This document shows positions 15,362-23,591 of a stretch of 64,000 bases of DNA, piece after piece. The DNA lies in contig NZ_FNNC01000003.1 of the NCBI RefSeq assembly GCF_900106595.1, positions 62,001 through 126,000 on the forward strand. The letters are read 5' to 3'. The notes under the pieces are model-generated. The model was given only the letters and a program-made list of their open reading frames with translations, was not told where the DNA came from and ran no database searches. Position 1 is the first letter of the stretch. Every line of letters begins with the position of its first letter. Source of the stretch: Marinococcus luteus (GTDB lineage: Bacteria > Bacillota > Bacilli > Bacillales > Marinococcaceae). The position numbers were made by a program, and so were the translations under genes.

Positions 15362-16297
15362 ATGGCTTTATTCGGTAAAAAAAAGCAATCGTCCCAGGGT
15401 GACGCTGTCAAACCAGACGAAATGGCAGACCAGACCCCGGCTGATGAGGAAACCATAGACGAAGCACACGATGACAGTGGGCGGACCGTAGAAACGACTC
15501 TCAGCCTGCATCCGGAAGCCGAAATTCCGGAAGAGGATGAATATTATCTGCGCTTTTTAAACGGTGAGGCACCTCGTCTGAAGCCCGGACAGGTGGCTCT
15601 ATCGGGTATCAGTGCACAGCGGGATGAAAACGGCCTGATGCTTGTCACCGCCTTTATCCGCAACGGCGCAGAAAAAGCTATCCGTTTGAAGCAGTCCACG
15701 GTGCTCCTGATGAGTAATGACAATAAGGTAATCGCGAAAAAGAAAGTGGATTTAAGCGGTGTCGGCGACATTCCGCCAAGAAGCGCCCGGCCGTGGAACT
15801 TTTATTTCGCGCCCAAGGAACAGCTTCAGCAGGAATTTCCTAAAGACGGATGGAAAATCGGCTTTCACGTGGACAAGCCAAAGCGCGAACACCACCTTGA
15901 CCTTGCCGACAGCTGGAAAAATGCGCTCAGCGAGCAGCAGGTGGACAAGCTGAAGGATATGATCCGCGACATGAAACCTCCGCGTCCCGGTGAGGTCAAC
16001 TTTATGGGCATGCGCGCCGTGCAGTCGGAAAACGGTGACCTGCATGTGACGCTTCTCATCCGCAACGGGGGCAACAATGAGCTCAAGCTCGACAACGTCC
16101 CGCTGCAGGTGGAGGATGCGCACGAAGAAGTCATCGCCCGGGGTGGGTTCAAGCTCGACAATTTTGCCGTGCAGCCGTTCTCAAGCCGGCCATGGACGTT
16201 TGTTTTTCCGCACCGTCTGCTGAAAAAAGAAGAAATCGACCTTTCCAAATGGAGAGCCTATCCGATTAAAAAGAAACAGGATGAAAACAACGCGTAA
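15362..16297 (+). CDS. Accessory Sec system S-layer assembly (SLAP) protein
   Basis: A 311-residue protein with two copies of a ~110-residue SLAP domain. Copy one has LKPGQVALSGISAQRDENGL, LVTAFIRNGAEKAI and RSARPWNFYF. Copy two has PRPGEVNFMGMRAVQSENGD, HVTLLIRNGGNNEL and FSSRPWTFVFPHRLL. The N-terminus MALFGKKK and a short acidic linker fit the family found in Bacillus strains with a second SecA and S-layer proteins. No SecA2 or S-layer gene lies in the window. There is no signal peptide, so it probably acts at the cytoplasmic side. The ATG at 15362 follows AAAGGGTG; a GTG 9 nt upstream is less likely. Confidence 0.75.
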   Translation: MALFGKKKQSSQGDAVKPDEMADQTPADEETIDEAHDDSGRTVETTLSLHPEAEIPEEDEYYLRFLNGEAPRLKPGQVALSGISAQRDENGLMLVTAFIRNGAEKAIRLKQSTVLLMSNDNKVIAKKKVDLSGVGDIPPRSARPWNFYFAPKEQLQQEFPKDGWKIGFHVDKPKREHHLDLADSWKNALSEQQVDKLKDMIRDMKPPRPGEVNFMGMRAVQSENGDLHVTLLIRNGGNNELKLDNVPLQVEDAHEEVIARGGFKLDNFAVQPFSSRPWTFVFPHRLLKKEEIDLSKWRAYPIKKKQDENNA

Positions 16298-16301
16298 CGA
16301 A

Positions 16302-16327
16302 GGAGCCCCGGGCGGGCTCTTTTTTTT
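16302..16327 (+). terminator. Terminator after the SLAP gene
   Basis: GAGCCC and GGGCTC with a 5-nt loop, followed by eight T. Confidence 0.85.
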
Positions 16328-16331
16328 ACGC

Positions 16332-16367
16332 AAAAAAGCCGCCGGGACAGTGCCCGCCGACTTTTTC
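16332..16367 (-). terminator. Terminator after gtaB
   Basis: Read on the minus strand, a GC-rich stem (GTCGGCGGGC / GCCCGGCGGC-like, imperfect) is followed by TTTTTTG. It lies 12 nt after the gtaB stop. Confidence 0.7.
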
Positions 16368-16378
16368 GTCCAGCATGA

Positions 16379-17266
16379 TTACTTTTTATCCGTTTCGGTT
16401 TGCAGAATATTGTTCTGCAGGTAATCCTCAAGCGGTCCGCGCAGATCTTCCCGGTCGAGGGCAAAATCGATCGTCGCTTTAACAAAGCCGAATTTGTCGC
16501 CGACATCGTAGCGTACGCCGTCAAATTCATAAGCCAGCACGTCCTGGCTTTCATTCAGCTTCGTGATCGCATCCGTCAGCTGAATCTCATTGCCGGATCC
16601 CGGCGGCAGCGTTTCGAGAATGTCGAAGATTTCCGGTGTCAGAACGTAACGCCCCATTACCGCGTAGTTGGACGGTGCATCCGCAAGGTCCGGCTTTTCC
16701 TTTAAGCCCTGGACTTTGTGTACGCCGGGTTCTTCCTCGCTTTTCGGATCAATGATGCCGTACTTGGAAACGTCCTGATCCGGCACCTGCTGCACACCGA
16801 CGACCGAGCTCTGGTACTTATCAAAGATGTCTGTGAGCTGCTTCATGCACGGCTCATCTGAATGCACAATATCGTCACCAAGCAAAACAGCAAACGGCTC
16901 GTCCCCGATAAAACGGTGGGCACACCAGATGGCGTGTCCGAGGCCCTTCGGCTCTTTCTGGCGGATGTAGTGGATATTTGCCATATTGGAAATCTGCTGG
17001 ACTTCCTCGAGCTGCTTCGTTTTGTTTTTCTTTTCAAGTGTCTGTTCGAGCTCATACGAAACGTCGAAATGGTCCTCAATCGCACGCTTGCCGCGTCCGC
17101 TTACGATAATAATGTCTTCAATACCGGCAGCAATCGCTTCTTCTACTATGTATTGAATAGTTGGTTTGTCCACGATCGGAAGCATTTCCTTCGGCTGCGC
17201 CTTTGTGGCCGGCAGAAAACGCGTTCCAAGCCCTGCGGCCGGAATAATTGCTTTACGTACTTTCAT
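16379..17266 (-). CDS. gtaB: UTP-glucose-1-phosphate uridylyltransferase
   Basis: This enzyme makes UDP-glucose from UTP and glucose 1-phosphate. The 295-residue protein has the nucleotidyltransferase start [20 protein letters not shown] with the catalytic Lys in [11 protein letters not shown], then [30 protein letters not shown], and [10 protein letters not shown]. The start is the ATG at 17266 behind AAGGAGGAAAA; the frame is open upstream but has no better start. UDP-glucose supplies teichoic-acid glucosylation, glycolipid anchors and the UDP-glucuronate enzyme encoded 3.4 kb away. Confidence 0.94.
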   Translation of the reverse strand: MKVRKAIIPAAGLGTRFLPATKAQPKEMLPIVDKPTIQYIVEEAIAAGIEDIIIVSGRGKRAIEDHFDVSYELEQTLEKKNKTKQLEEVQQISNMANIHYIRQKEPKGLGHAIWCAHRFIGDEPFAVLLGDDIVHSDEPCMKQLTDIFDKYQSSVVGVQQVPDQDVSKYGIIDPKSEEEPGVHKVQGLKEKPDLADAPSNYAVMGRYVLTPEIFDILETLPPGSGNEIQLTDAITKLNESQDVLAYEFDGVRYDVGDKFGFVKATIDFALDREDLRGPLEDYLQNNILQTETDKK

Positions 17267-17605
17267 CTTTTTTCCTCCTTGATAACTGTGCTGCGTGCCT
17301 TCCACGCATGTCAAATACAAGACAAATCAAGCTGTATTCAACATACCATAGTAAATAGGAAATACAAATACATGGAACAAAATCATCCTGCTTAAATTTT
17401 CCAAAGCAGGGTCAGGGGTCCCAAAGTGTTGTCACATTCTGCTTCTTCCTTTTGTTGGAATATATGGTATAGTAGTTATATTCTAACACGAAAGGAGGCG
17501 CAACCGCGTTTTTTTCTGCCCCCAAGGTCCTGTCTGCGACCTTATTTTCACCAACCCCCTCCTCTTGGTGAAATACTCCCTACAAACTTTTAACGAAAGA
17601 GGTGT
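17267..17605. other. Gap upstream of the RayT-like gene, with hairpins
   Basis: No gene is seen. GGGTCAGGGGTCCC at about 17409-17422 is a short GC-rich near-palindrome, of the kind found beside RayT genes. A perfect 8-bp stem TTCACCAA/TTGGTGAA (about 17549-17574) encloses CCCCTCCTC, which could pair with the upstream AAAGGAGGCG (about 17492). A possible -10 (TATAGT) lies near 17469. Confidence 0.4.
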
Positions 17606-18178
17606 ATGCCCGTGCCCCGGGAAGAACGCCTTTGGTTTCCAGGCACCGTCTATTACATTACTGCAGCTGGGGCTTCCAACCGCACATTATTTCCCGATGA
17701 AAAAGACTATAAACAATACGTATACTTATTAGCCAAAGTAATCAATACCACGAAGCTCGACCTTCACGCTTACTGTCTGCTTCCCGACAGCATTCACCTG
17801 CTGGCCGAATCCACGTACGTCTCCATCTCCACTATTATGCGGGAGCTGCATGCTTCCTATGCTATGCACTACCGACGCCATTATGAAACCGGCGGTCCCA
17901 TTTTTCAGTCCCGTTACCATTCCGAACTTCTCCCGGACGAAACGTCTTTTTTTGAACAGAGCCGCCGGATACATCTGCTTCCCTCTGAGAAGCTGGATCA
18001 TCCCTATCCCGGCACGTACCGGTGGTGCAGCGCCCGGGACTACCTTGCGCCGCAGTCCGAATACGCCCCGAGACACCCCTTTTTATCCCTCGATCGCACC
18101 CTCGCATTTTTTCCTTCTCCAAGACATGAATATTTTCACCGATTTTTATACCACACGTCTGTAACCCAGACCCACTAA
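17606..18178 (+). CDS. REP-associated tyrosine transposase (RayT)-like protein with altered HUH motif
   Basis: A 190-residue Y1-transposase-like protein. The family blocks are recognisable: TVYYITAAGASNRTLFPDE, LDLHAYCLLPDSIHLLAES, MRELHASYAMHYRRHYETG and GPIFQSRYHSELL. Active members have a His-hydrophobic-His motif (as in MPNHVHLL) to bind metal. Here it is PDSIHLL, so the first His is replaced by Ser. A Tyr is present in the ASYAMHY helix. It stands alone, with no IS ends or target repeats, just upstream of the SSB gene in the same direction (18 nt gap). It may be a domesticated or inactive protein. The start follows GAAAGAGGTGT. Confidence 0.65.
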   Translation: MPVPREERLWFPGTVYYITAAGASNRTLFPDEKDYKQYVYLLAKVINTTKLDLHAYCLLPDSIHLLAESTYVSISTIMRELHASYAMHYRRHYETGGPIFQSRYHSELLPDETSFFEQSRRIHLLPSEKLDHPYPGTYRWCSARDYLAPQSEYAPRHPFLSLDRTLAFFPSPRHEYFHRFLYHTSVTQTH

Positions 18179-18196
18179 TTATTCAGGAGTGATTAC

Positions 18197-18583
18197 ATGT
18201 TTAACCAGGTGACGCTTGTTGGCAGATTCACCCGCGATCCCGAATTAACCTATACGAAAGACGGGACCCCGGTATGCAACTTCACTCTTGCGGTCCAGCG
18301 GTCCTTTCGCAATCAGGAAGGGGAATACGACGCCGATTTTGTGCCTGTCACCGTATGGCGGCGCCAGGCGGAAACGACGTGCGAATACTGCCACAAAGGC
18401 GCTATGGTCGGCGTGAAAGGAAGAATTAATACCCGGCTGTATGATAACAAGGACAACAAGCGCGTGCAGGTGGTTGAAGTAAACGCTGAAGACGTCCGAT
18501 TTTTAAAGCTGCAACCAGGCGCCTCTGACGCGCCGCCGGAAAGCATCGGCTTAAGCACTGAACCTTTCCCTGCCGGCATGTAA
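18197..18583 (+). CDS. ssbB: Single-stranded DNA-binding protein, SsbB-like
   Basis: A 128-residue OB-fold SSB: FNQVTLVGRFTRDPELTYTK, TPVCNFTLAVQRSFRNQ, FVPVTVWRRQAETTCEYCHK, GAMVGVKGRINTR and VVEVNAEDVRFL. It lacks the acidic DDDLPF-type C-terminal tip that replicative SSBs use to bind partners, and it is short, like the competence-induced SsbB (YwpH) of B. subtilis, which protects incoming single strands. It lies away from the rpsF-ssb-rpsR cluster, supporting the competence assignment. It could still be a general SSB paralogue. Confidence 0.85.
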   Translation: MFNQVTLVGRFTRDPELTYTKDGTPVCNFTLAVQRSFRNQEGEYDADFVPVTVWRRQAETTCEYCHKGAMVGVKGRINTRLYDNKDNKRVQVVEVNAEDVRFLKLQPGASDAPPESIGLSTEPFPAGM

Positions 18584-18631
18584 CAGCCCCCTCGCTTTAT
18601 CTCCCCCGCGTTACCCCCTCTTTCACAAACG

Positions 18632-18665
18632 AAGTCCCCCGCATTCCTCTGCAGGGGACTTTTTA
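18632..18665 (+). terminator. Terminator after ssbB
   Basis: AAGTCCCC and GGGGACTT enclose a 14-nt loop and are followed by TTTT. Confidence 0.7.
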
Positions 18666-19178
18666 CATAAACCGCGAGCCGTACCTCCACAGCCAGCACA
18701 AAACAACAATCACCGCTGCAGCGGATACCCCGGTCATGTCGAGAACAACATCCTGCCACATGCCATGCCTGTCCGGGCTGAAGTGCTGCCGGAACTCGTC
18801 AAGAAGGGCAAACATAAATACAAACCCGTAAGCCCCTGCAAGCTTTCCCCAAAATGGAAAGCGGTACGGGTACACTGCGAGCAGAGCCGCCAGAAATATA
18901 GCAGTGAACATAAACACGTGGCTTGCCTTGCGGATAAAAAATTCCACATAGCCTTCCACGCCGGATGCAGCTACGCTCACCGGATCCCCGCCATAGGAAA
19001 AGGACGGCACAGACACGTAAGGCTGCAGCCACTCAAACGGGATGTGCTCGAGCCACGGACGAATGTCCTGCTGCTGATACGGCATGGAAGTTGAAATGAG
19101 AATAGTTAGTACAGCACCTGCAAGCGGCAGTGCAAACAGCCATTTATGCGCAGAGAGACTTTCTGCACGTATATCCAA
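18663..19178 (-). CDS. VanZ-like membrane protein
   Basis: A 171-residue protein with four predicted membrane segments (about 15-30, 85-105, 112-128, 145-165). It carries the VanZ signature: EFFIRKASHVFMFTAIFLA, then FALLDEFRQHFSPDRHGMWQ and DVVLDMTG. VanZ of the vancomycin cluster gives weak teicoplanin resistance, but chromosomal homologues have no proven function. The start is a TTG at 19178 behind AAGGTAAG. It is convergent with ssbB. Confidence 0.82.
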   Translation of the reverse strand: MDIRAESLSAHKWLFALPLAGAVLTILISTSMPYQQQDIRPWLEHIPFEWLQPYVSVPSFSYGGDPVSVAASGVEGYVEFFIRKASHVFMFTAIFLAALLAVYPYRFPFWGKLAGAYGFVFMFALLDEFRQHFSPDRHGMWQDVVLDMTGVSAAAVIVVLCWLWRYGSRFM

Positions 19179-19240
19179 GGTGCTTACCTTCTTTCTTTTT
19201 TATTTTCAGTATAAAAAACCTGCTGGCACTTTTCCACCCT

Positions 19241-21019
19241 TTAACCCCATACCGTCCATGTAATACTGATAGTAATGACCATAACAATCAGACTCACCGG
19301 CACGCCGATTTTCATAAAATCCGTGAACCGGTAGCCGCCCTGCGTATACACAAACAGATTCGTCTGGTAGCCGATCGGTGTAATAAAGCTCGCGGACGCT
19401 GCAATCGCGACAATTACCGCAGCCGCCAGCGGAGAGACAGATAAAATATCCGCTGTTTCCAGCGCCACAGGAAGCATGACGATGGCCGCCGCATTGTTGG
19501 TTACCACTTCGGTAAACACATTTGTCAGAACATACAGGGCGGTAAATACCCCAAGCACTCCGAAGGGCATAAACCAGTCAATCATCCGCTCTGCAAGAAG
19601 TGGTGCAGCTCCCGTACTCATCATCGCTTCCCCGAGCCCAAAGGCAGCGGCAATGACGATCAGTACTTCATATGGAAGATACCGGTGAGCATCCTTAAGC
19701 GAAAGCGACCCTGTCAGGAGCAGCCCGGCGACGGCGAGCAGCGCTGCATAGAAAATAGGAATAATCTGCAGGGCAGCCAGACCGACCATGAGCATCATCA
19801 TGACAAGCGGCAGCCAGCTTTTCCACCTCGGGCCCTTCAAAAAAGGATTCACGCTGTTTTTCAGGACATGAAAGTCATTATGAGCGCTCGTTTTTTGTTC
19901 AAATTCCGGTCCAGCCAAAAGCAGGAGTGTATCCCCAGGCTTTACGACCATTTCTTTCATTTCAGGAGAATAGCTCTCATCATAACGATGAATGCCGATA
20001 ATCGCAGCATCAAATCGCTGGTCAAAGAAAATGTCCTTTAGCTTCGTAAATAAAATGTTGGAGTAGTGGGTTACCATTACTTCCATCAGCTTGCGGTCCT
20101 TCGGCTCTCCAGCCGTTTTTTTCTCACTCGTTTCCGTTCTAATATAGAGACCGTCAGTATTTTCGAGCATCGCTACCTGGGTGAGATCTCCGTATACAAC
20201 CAGACAGTCGCCCGGCTCAAGAATGTGGTGTTCACCGTCCTCCCTGCTTTCTGCTTCACCGTTTGGCACCACAGCCAGCAGCTGCAGAGACGGATCATTA
20301 ATAAAGCCCGCCCGTTTCAGCGTATTTCCGAGATGCTTATAATCTGGTGTGATTTCGAGCTTGAGCATGTATTTCCGAAGGCCTTCCTTCTGGTAAAACA
20401 GCGGCGGCTTCCGGTCCGGAAGAATCTTTATACCAATCGTTAAAATAAAGATGGTGACAGCAATTGTCGCCGGTATGCCGATTAATGCGAGCTGAAAAAA
20501 ATGAAACCCCGCGTATCCCCGCTCCAGCAGGAGTCCGTGCACTACGAGGTTCGTGGACGTTCCTATCAGTGTAATCGTTCCGCCGATAATCGTGGCATAG
20601 GATAAAGGAAGCAGGAATTTAGACGGCGCCAGATCGTATTTCTCACACCACCGTTTCACAAGCGGCGAAAACGTCGCTACAATCGGCGTATTATTCAGAA
20701 AACCGCTCATGAGCGCCGAGGGGACGAGCATTTTCATTAGCGACCCTCTAGGGGTGCGGCCTTTGCTCAGTACTCCTTCAACGAACCGGTCCACGATGCC
20801 GGTCTGCTGGACAGCACCTGCAACAATACAAAGAAGGCCTACGGTCAGCATGCCCTGGTTGGCAAACCCCTTCAGCCCCTGTTGTGGTGTAATAATCCCT
20901 GTGATAAGCAGCAGAGAAAGGACGAATAAAAAAATAATACCCGGCCGTGCTATTTCCTTCATCAAAGCACCAACCATCACCAATACGATAATCAGCACCC
21001 ATACAATCTCCCAGGACAC
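19241..21019 (-). CDS. SLC13/DASS-type anion transporter with TrkA-C domains
   Basis: A 592-residue transporter. Two groups of membrane helices flank a cytosolic middle part (about 205-390) that holds two TrkA-C-like domains, for example LEITPDYKHLGNTLKRAGF and EMVVKPGDTLLLLAGPEFE. SLC13-type motifs include MSGFLNNTPIVATFSPLV with the SN[NT]-type hairpin and LTNVFTEVVTNNAAAIVMLP, with ASFITPIGYQTN near the end. Members import sulfate, dicarboxylates or citrate with Na+. The substrate is not readable from sequence. The GTG start at 21019 has AAAGGGAGG 8 nt upstream. It is divergent from the ferredoxin gene. Confidence 0.85.
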   Translation of the reverse strand: MSWEIVWVLIIVLVMVGALMKEIARPGIIFLFVLSLLLITGIITPQQGLKGFANQGMLTVGLLCIVAGAVQQTGIVDRFVEGVLSKGRTPRGSLMKMLVPSALMSGFLNNTPIVATFSPLVKRWCEKYDLAPSKFLLPLSYATIIGGTITLIGTSTNLVVHGLLLERGYAGFHFFQLALIGIPATIAVTIFILTIGIKILPDRKPPLFYQKEGLRKYMLKLEITPDYKHLGNTLKRAGFINDPSLQLLAVVPNGEAESREDGEHHILEPGDCLVVYGDLTQVAMLENTDGLYIRTETSEKKTAGEPKDRKLMEVMVTHYSNILFTKLKDIFFDQRFDAAIIGIHRYDESYSPEMKEMVVKPGDTLLLLAGPEFEQKTSAHNDFHVLKNSVNPFLKGPRWKSWLPLVMMMLMVGLAALQIIPIFYAALLAVAGLLLTGSLSLKDAHRYLPYEVLIVIAAAFGLGEAMMSTGAAPLLAERMIDWFMPFGVLGVFTALYVLTNVFTEVVTNNAAAIVMLPVALETADILSVSPLAAAVIVAIAASASFITPIGYQTNLFVYTQGGYRFTDFMKIGVPVSLIVMVITISITWTVWG

Positions 21020-21246
21020 GCCGTCACCTCCCTTTTTTTATAATTCATAGTATTTTAATATGTTTAATCAATTTTAGACTCACAACCTATTATACTTATC
21101 GCCAAGTAATTGTAAAGGAACACTATATGTTTTACACTAGAGAAAGAGAGGTTTCTTACTAGGCGCTGGCTTTCTTCAATGGAGAGACAGTTTTTCGGCG
21201 CGTAATCATAAATCTCTTGAAATACTTTGAAAAGAGGTGAACCAAA

Positions 21247-21486
21247 ATGGCATTCGTCATTACATCGCCATGTATAGAGGAAAAAGCAGGGGAATGCGTG
21301 GATGTTTGTCCTGTAGACTGTATTGAAGAAGGAAAAGAGCAATTTTATATTGATCCCGACGTCTGTATCGACTGTGGTGCCTGTGTAGTTGTCTGTCCCG
21401 TAGAAGCTATCATAGAGGATACTGAACTGACACCGGAAACAGAACCGTATCTGGAAAAAGCAAAACAATATTTCGGTACAGAATAA
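21247..21486 (+). CDS. Ferredoxin, 7Fe/8Fe type
   Basis: A 79-residue electron carrier with two cluster motifs. The N-terminal motif is SPCIEEKAGECVDVCPVDC (C-x7-C-x3-C-P, as in 7Fe ferredoxins with one [3Fe-4S] cluster). The second is CIDCGACVVVCPVEA (C-x2-C-x2-C-x3-CP, [4Fe-4S]). The tail is acidic. It stands alone behind AAAAGAGGTG. The electron partner cannot be inferred from neighbours. Confidence 0.93.
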   Translation: MAFVITSPCIEEKAGECVDVCPVDCIEEGKEQFYIDPDVCIDCGACVVVCPVEAIIEDTELTPETEPYLEKAKQYFGTE

Positions 21487-21491
21487 ATCGA

Positions 21492-21522
21492 ATGCCGCTT
21501 TTTATCAGCGGAATTTTTATAT
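21492..21522 (+). terminator. Weak terminator after ferredoxin gene
   Basis: CCGCT/AGCGG with an 8-nt loop, followed by AATTTTTATATTTTT. Confidence 0.45.
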
Positions 21523-21651
21523 TTTTACAATCAGGCAGATTAAATCGGGGGAAAACGGGTATATCATTACTACCCACCCCATACCTCGATTATTGGACCA
21601 TCTGAAGCCAGGAATATCTGCTGGCCCGGTTCATAATTGTGCCACTTCCTG

Positions 21652-21680
21652 ATGCCCGCAGGCAGACGCCTGCGGGCATT
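21652..21680. repeat. Perfect 12-bp inverted repeat
   Basis: ATGCCCGCAGGC, a 4-nt loop AGAC, then GCCTGCGGGCAT. No T-run follows on either strand, so it is not a classical terminator. It lies between the ferredoxin and opuAC 3' ends, where a backup terminator or RNA-stability hairpin would be possible. Confidence 0.6.
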
Positions 21681-21695
21681 TGGTATGCATGAGGA

Positions 21696-21728
21696 CAAAA
21701 ATAAAACCGAAGCTCCTGAGAGCTCCGG
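21696..21728 (-). terminator. Terminator after opuAC
   Basis: On the minus strand CCGGAGCTC...GAGCTTCGG forms the stem and TTTTATTTT follows. It lies 14 nt after the opuAC stop. Confidence 0.75.
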
Positions 21729-21741
21729 CTTACCGTTATAC

Positions 21742-22692
21742 TTATTCCTCTGCTTCAAGATCTTCAATGGAATCAATATCCATATATTCCGGAACGACCA
21801 GGCCGGTAATGGCGCCTTCGAGGTTCGCACCAAGGTCTTCGTAGTCATCGCCGTACTCTTCCATCTGGCTTGCGTGTGTATTCGGGAACCAGCCGGCAAC
21901 CATGCCGTCCGCTTCTCCATCAGCAACGGCCGCAAACATTGGTCCAGCTTCAAGCTGGGTTAACGTTACGTCGTAGCCAAGATCGGTGAGCACTTCTCCG
22001 ACTACGTTAGTTGAAGCAATTTCAGAGTCCCAGGCCACATAAACGAGTTCAATCGCTTCGCCGTCGACTTCTTCCACACCGTCGGTCCATTCAGATACCA
22101 TATCTTCGTTTTCATCCACCCATGTAGCAGCGGCTTCAGCCGGCTCGGTGCCATCCTGAATTTCTACCATAATCTCTTCCATGTTTTCCGCTTCCCACTG
22201 GAACTGGTCGAGGAACTGATACGCTCCCGGCATATCCTCTTCGAGTCCCTGGCGTACGACGGTATGAATATCGTCACCGTCACCGAATGAGCCTTCCGGA
22301 TCCTCCAGATATTTCAGGTCGTATTCCGCAAATTTCCAGTGCGGGGTCCAGCCGGTAACAATAATTGGCTCTTCATTTTCAATCGCATCGCCGAGTGCGC
22401 TAGTCATCGCCGCACCGGAGCTCGACTGCAGATTCCAGTTGCTGAGGCCGTAATCTTCGATAGCCTGTTCGCTTTGAGACATAATACCAGCGCCGGCATC
22501 AATACCGGTAATCGTGTAGTCCACTTCTTCACCAAAACTGCCGCCGGAAGAGGATTCTTCACTCGATCCGGAATCGTCAGAACCGCCGGAATCTTCTGAA
22601 TCTCCGCCGCCACCGCCACCGCAGGCGGTCATCACCGCCGCCATTGAAATCCCGGCTGCACCTAAACCAGCTTTTTTCCATAATTTTTCCAT
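21742..22692 (-). CDS. opuAC: Glycine betaine ABC transporter, substrate-binding lipoprotein
   Basis: A 316-residue lipoprotein. The signal peptide ends in the lipobox MTAC (Cys at residue 24), followed by an acidic Gly/Ser/Asp/Glu linker (25-52). The binding domain shows ITGIDAGAGIMSQSEQAIED, IIVTGWTPHWKFAEYDLKYL, VYVAWDSEIASTNVVGEVL and DGMVAGWFPNTHA. The paired GW motifs are typical of OpuA-type quaternary-amine receptors, whose Trp cage holds trimethylammonium compounds. It is the last gene of opuAA-opuAB-opuAC. The strong negative charge suits a salty medium. Proline betaine is a possible alternative ligand. Confidence 0.92.
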   Translation of the reverse strand: MEKLWKKAGLGAAGISMAAVMTACGGGGGGDSEDSGGSDDSGSSEESSSGGSFGEEVDYTITGIDAGAGIMSQSEQAIEDYGLSNWNLQSSSGAAMTSALGDAIENEEPIIVTGWTPHWKFAEYDLKYLEDPEGSFGDGDDIHTVVRQGLEEDMPGAYQFLDQFQWEAENMEEIMVEIQDGTEPAEAAATWVDENEDMVSEWTDGVEEVDGEAIELVYVAWDSEIASTNVVGEVLTDLGYDVTLTQLEAGPMFAAVADGEADGMVAGWFPNTHASQMEEYGDDYEDLGANLEGAITGLVVPEYMDIDSIEDLEAEE

Positions 22693-22751
22693 GTGAATTA
22701 CTCCCCTTTTGTTCTTAATTGTATGGATACTCCCTGTTCCGGAAGGTATAC

Positions 22752-23591
22752 CTATTTTCGTTTACTTGCCCCAATGCCCTGCGTCAGCCGGTCCAGAATG
22801 ATCGCCACAATCACGATTGCGAGGCCCGCTTCAAAGCCGCCACCAACATCGTTCCGGCCGACCGCAAAGTACACCGCCGTCCCAAGGCCGTCCGCCCCAA
22901 TCATCGAGGCAATGACGACCATCGACAGCGCCAGCATGATCGTCTGGTTAATCCCGGCCATGATTGTCGTTTTCGCCATCGGCAGCTGCACCTTAAACAG
23001 CTTCTGGTTGCCCGTCGATCCGAAGGCCTCCGACGCTTCGATGATTTCGGTCGGCACCTGCCGGATCCCGAGGTTCGTAAAACGGATCGTCGGCGGCATC
23101 GCAAAGATGACCGAAGCGACGACGCCCGGCACCATACCAATCCCGAAAAAGGCAACTGCCGGGATCAGGTACACAAAGGCGGGCATCGTCTGCATAAAGT
23201 CGAGCACCGGCTTGATCGCGCCCTCGACCGCCGAGCTTCTTGACATCCAGATGCCCATTGGCACCCCGATAACAATGGAAATCACTCCGGCGGTCAGTAC
23301 AATCGCAAGCGTCAGCACCATGTCCTCCCAGTAGCCCAGGTTCCAGATGAGCAGCAGCCCAAGCAGGACAAATACGGTCAGCCCGATTTTTCTTCCAGCA
23401 AACCAGAACGTCAACCCGACCATAATCAGGAGCAGCAGCCACGGCGGAAAGATCCCGAAAAACCATTCAAACCCGCTGATCAGATAGCCAATAAAGTCGG
23501 TGAGCGGCCCAAAAATAAATTCGGCCTGGGTCAGCCATTCGACAAACGCATCAATCCAGTCAGCAAGCGGCAGCGGCGTGATGTTACTCAA
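22752..23591 (-). CDS. opuAB: Glycine betaine ABC transporter, permease
   Basis: A 279-residue permease with about seven membrane segments. The ABC-permease loop lies in FTNLGIRQVPTEIIEASEAF and GSTGNQKLFKVQLPMAKTTI, the EAA motif contacting the ATPase. FMQTMPAFVYLIPAVAFFGI is the family helix upstream. The start is a TTG at 23591, inside the end of opuAA (8-nt overlap) with AAGGAGGTG 9 nt upstream, giving translational coupling. Confidence 0.92.
   Translation of the reverse strand: MSNITPLPLADWIDAFVEWLTQAEFIFGPLTDFIGYLISGFEWFFGIFPPWLLLLIMVGLTFWFAGRKIGLTVFVLLGLLLIWNLGYWEDMVLTLAIVLTAGVISIVIGVPMGIWMSRSSAVEGAIKPVLDFMQTMPAFVYLIPAVAFFGIGMVPGVVASVIFAMPPTIRFTNLGIRQVPTEIIEASEAFGSTGNQKLFKVQLPMAKTTIMAGINQTIMLALSMVVIASMIGADGLGTAVYFAVGRNDVGGGFEAGLAIVIVAIILDRLTQGIGASKRK

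Noticed and set aside
17606-18178. Active IS200-type insertion sequence
   Set aside because: No terminal hairpins, partner gene or target duplication is visible, and the HUH motif is altered.
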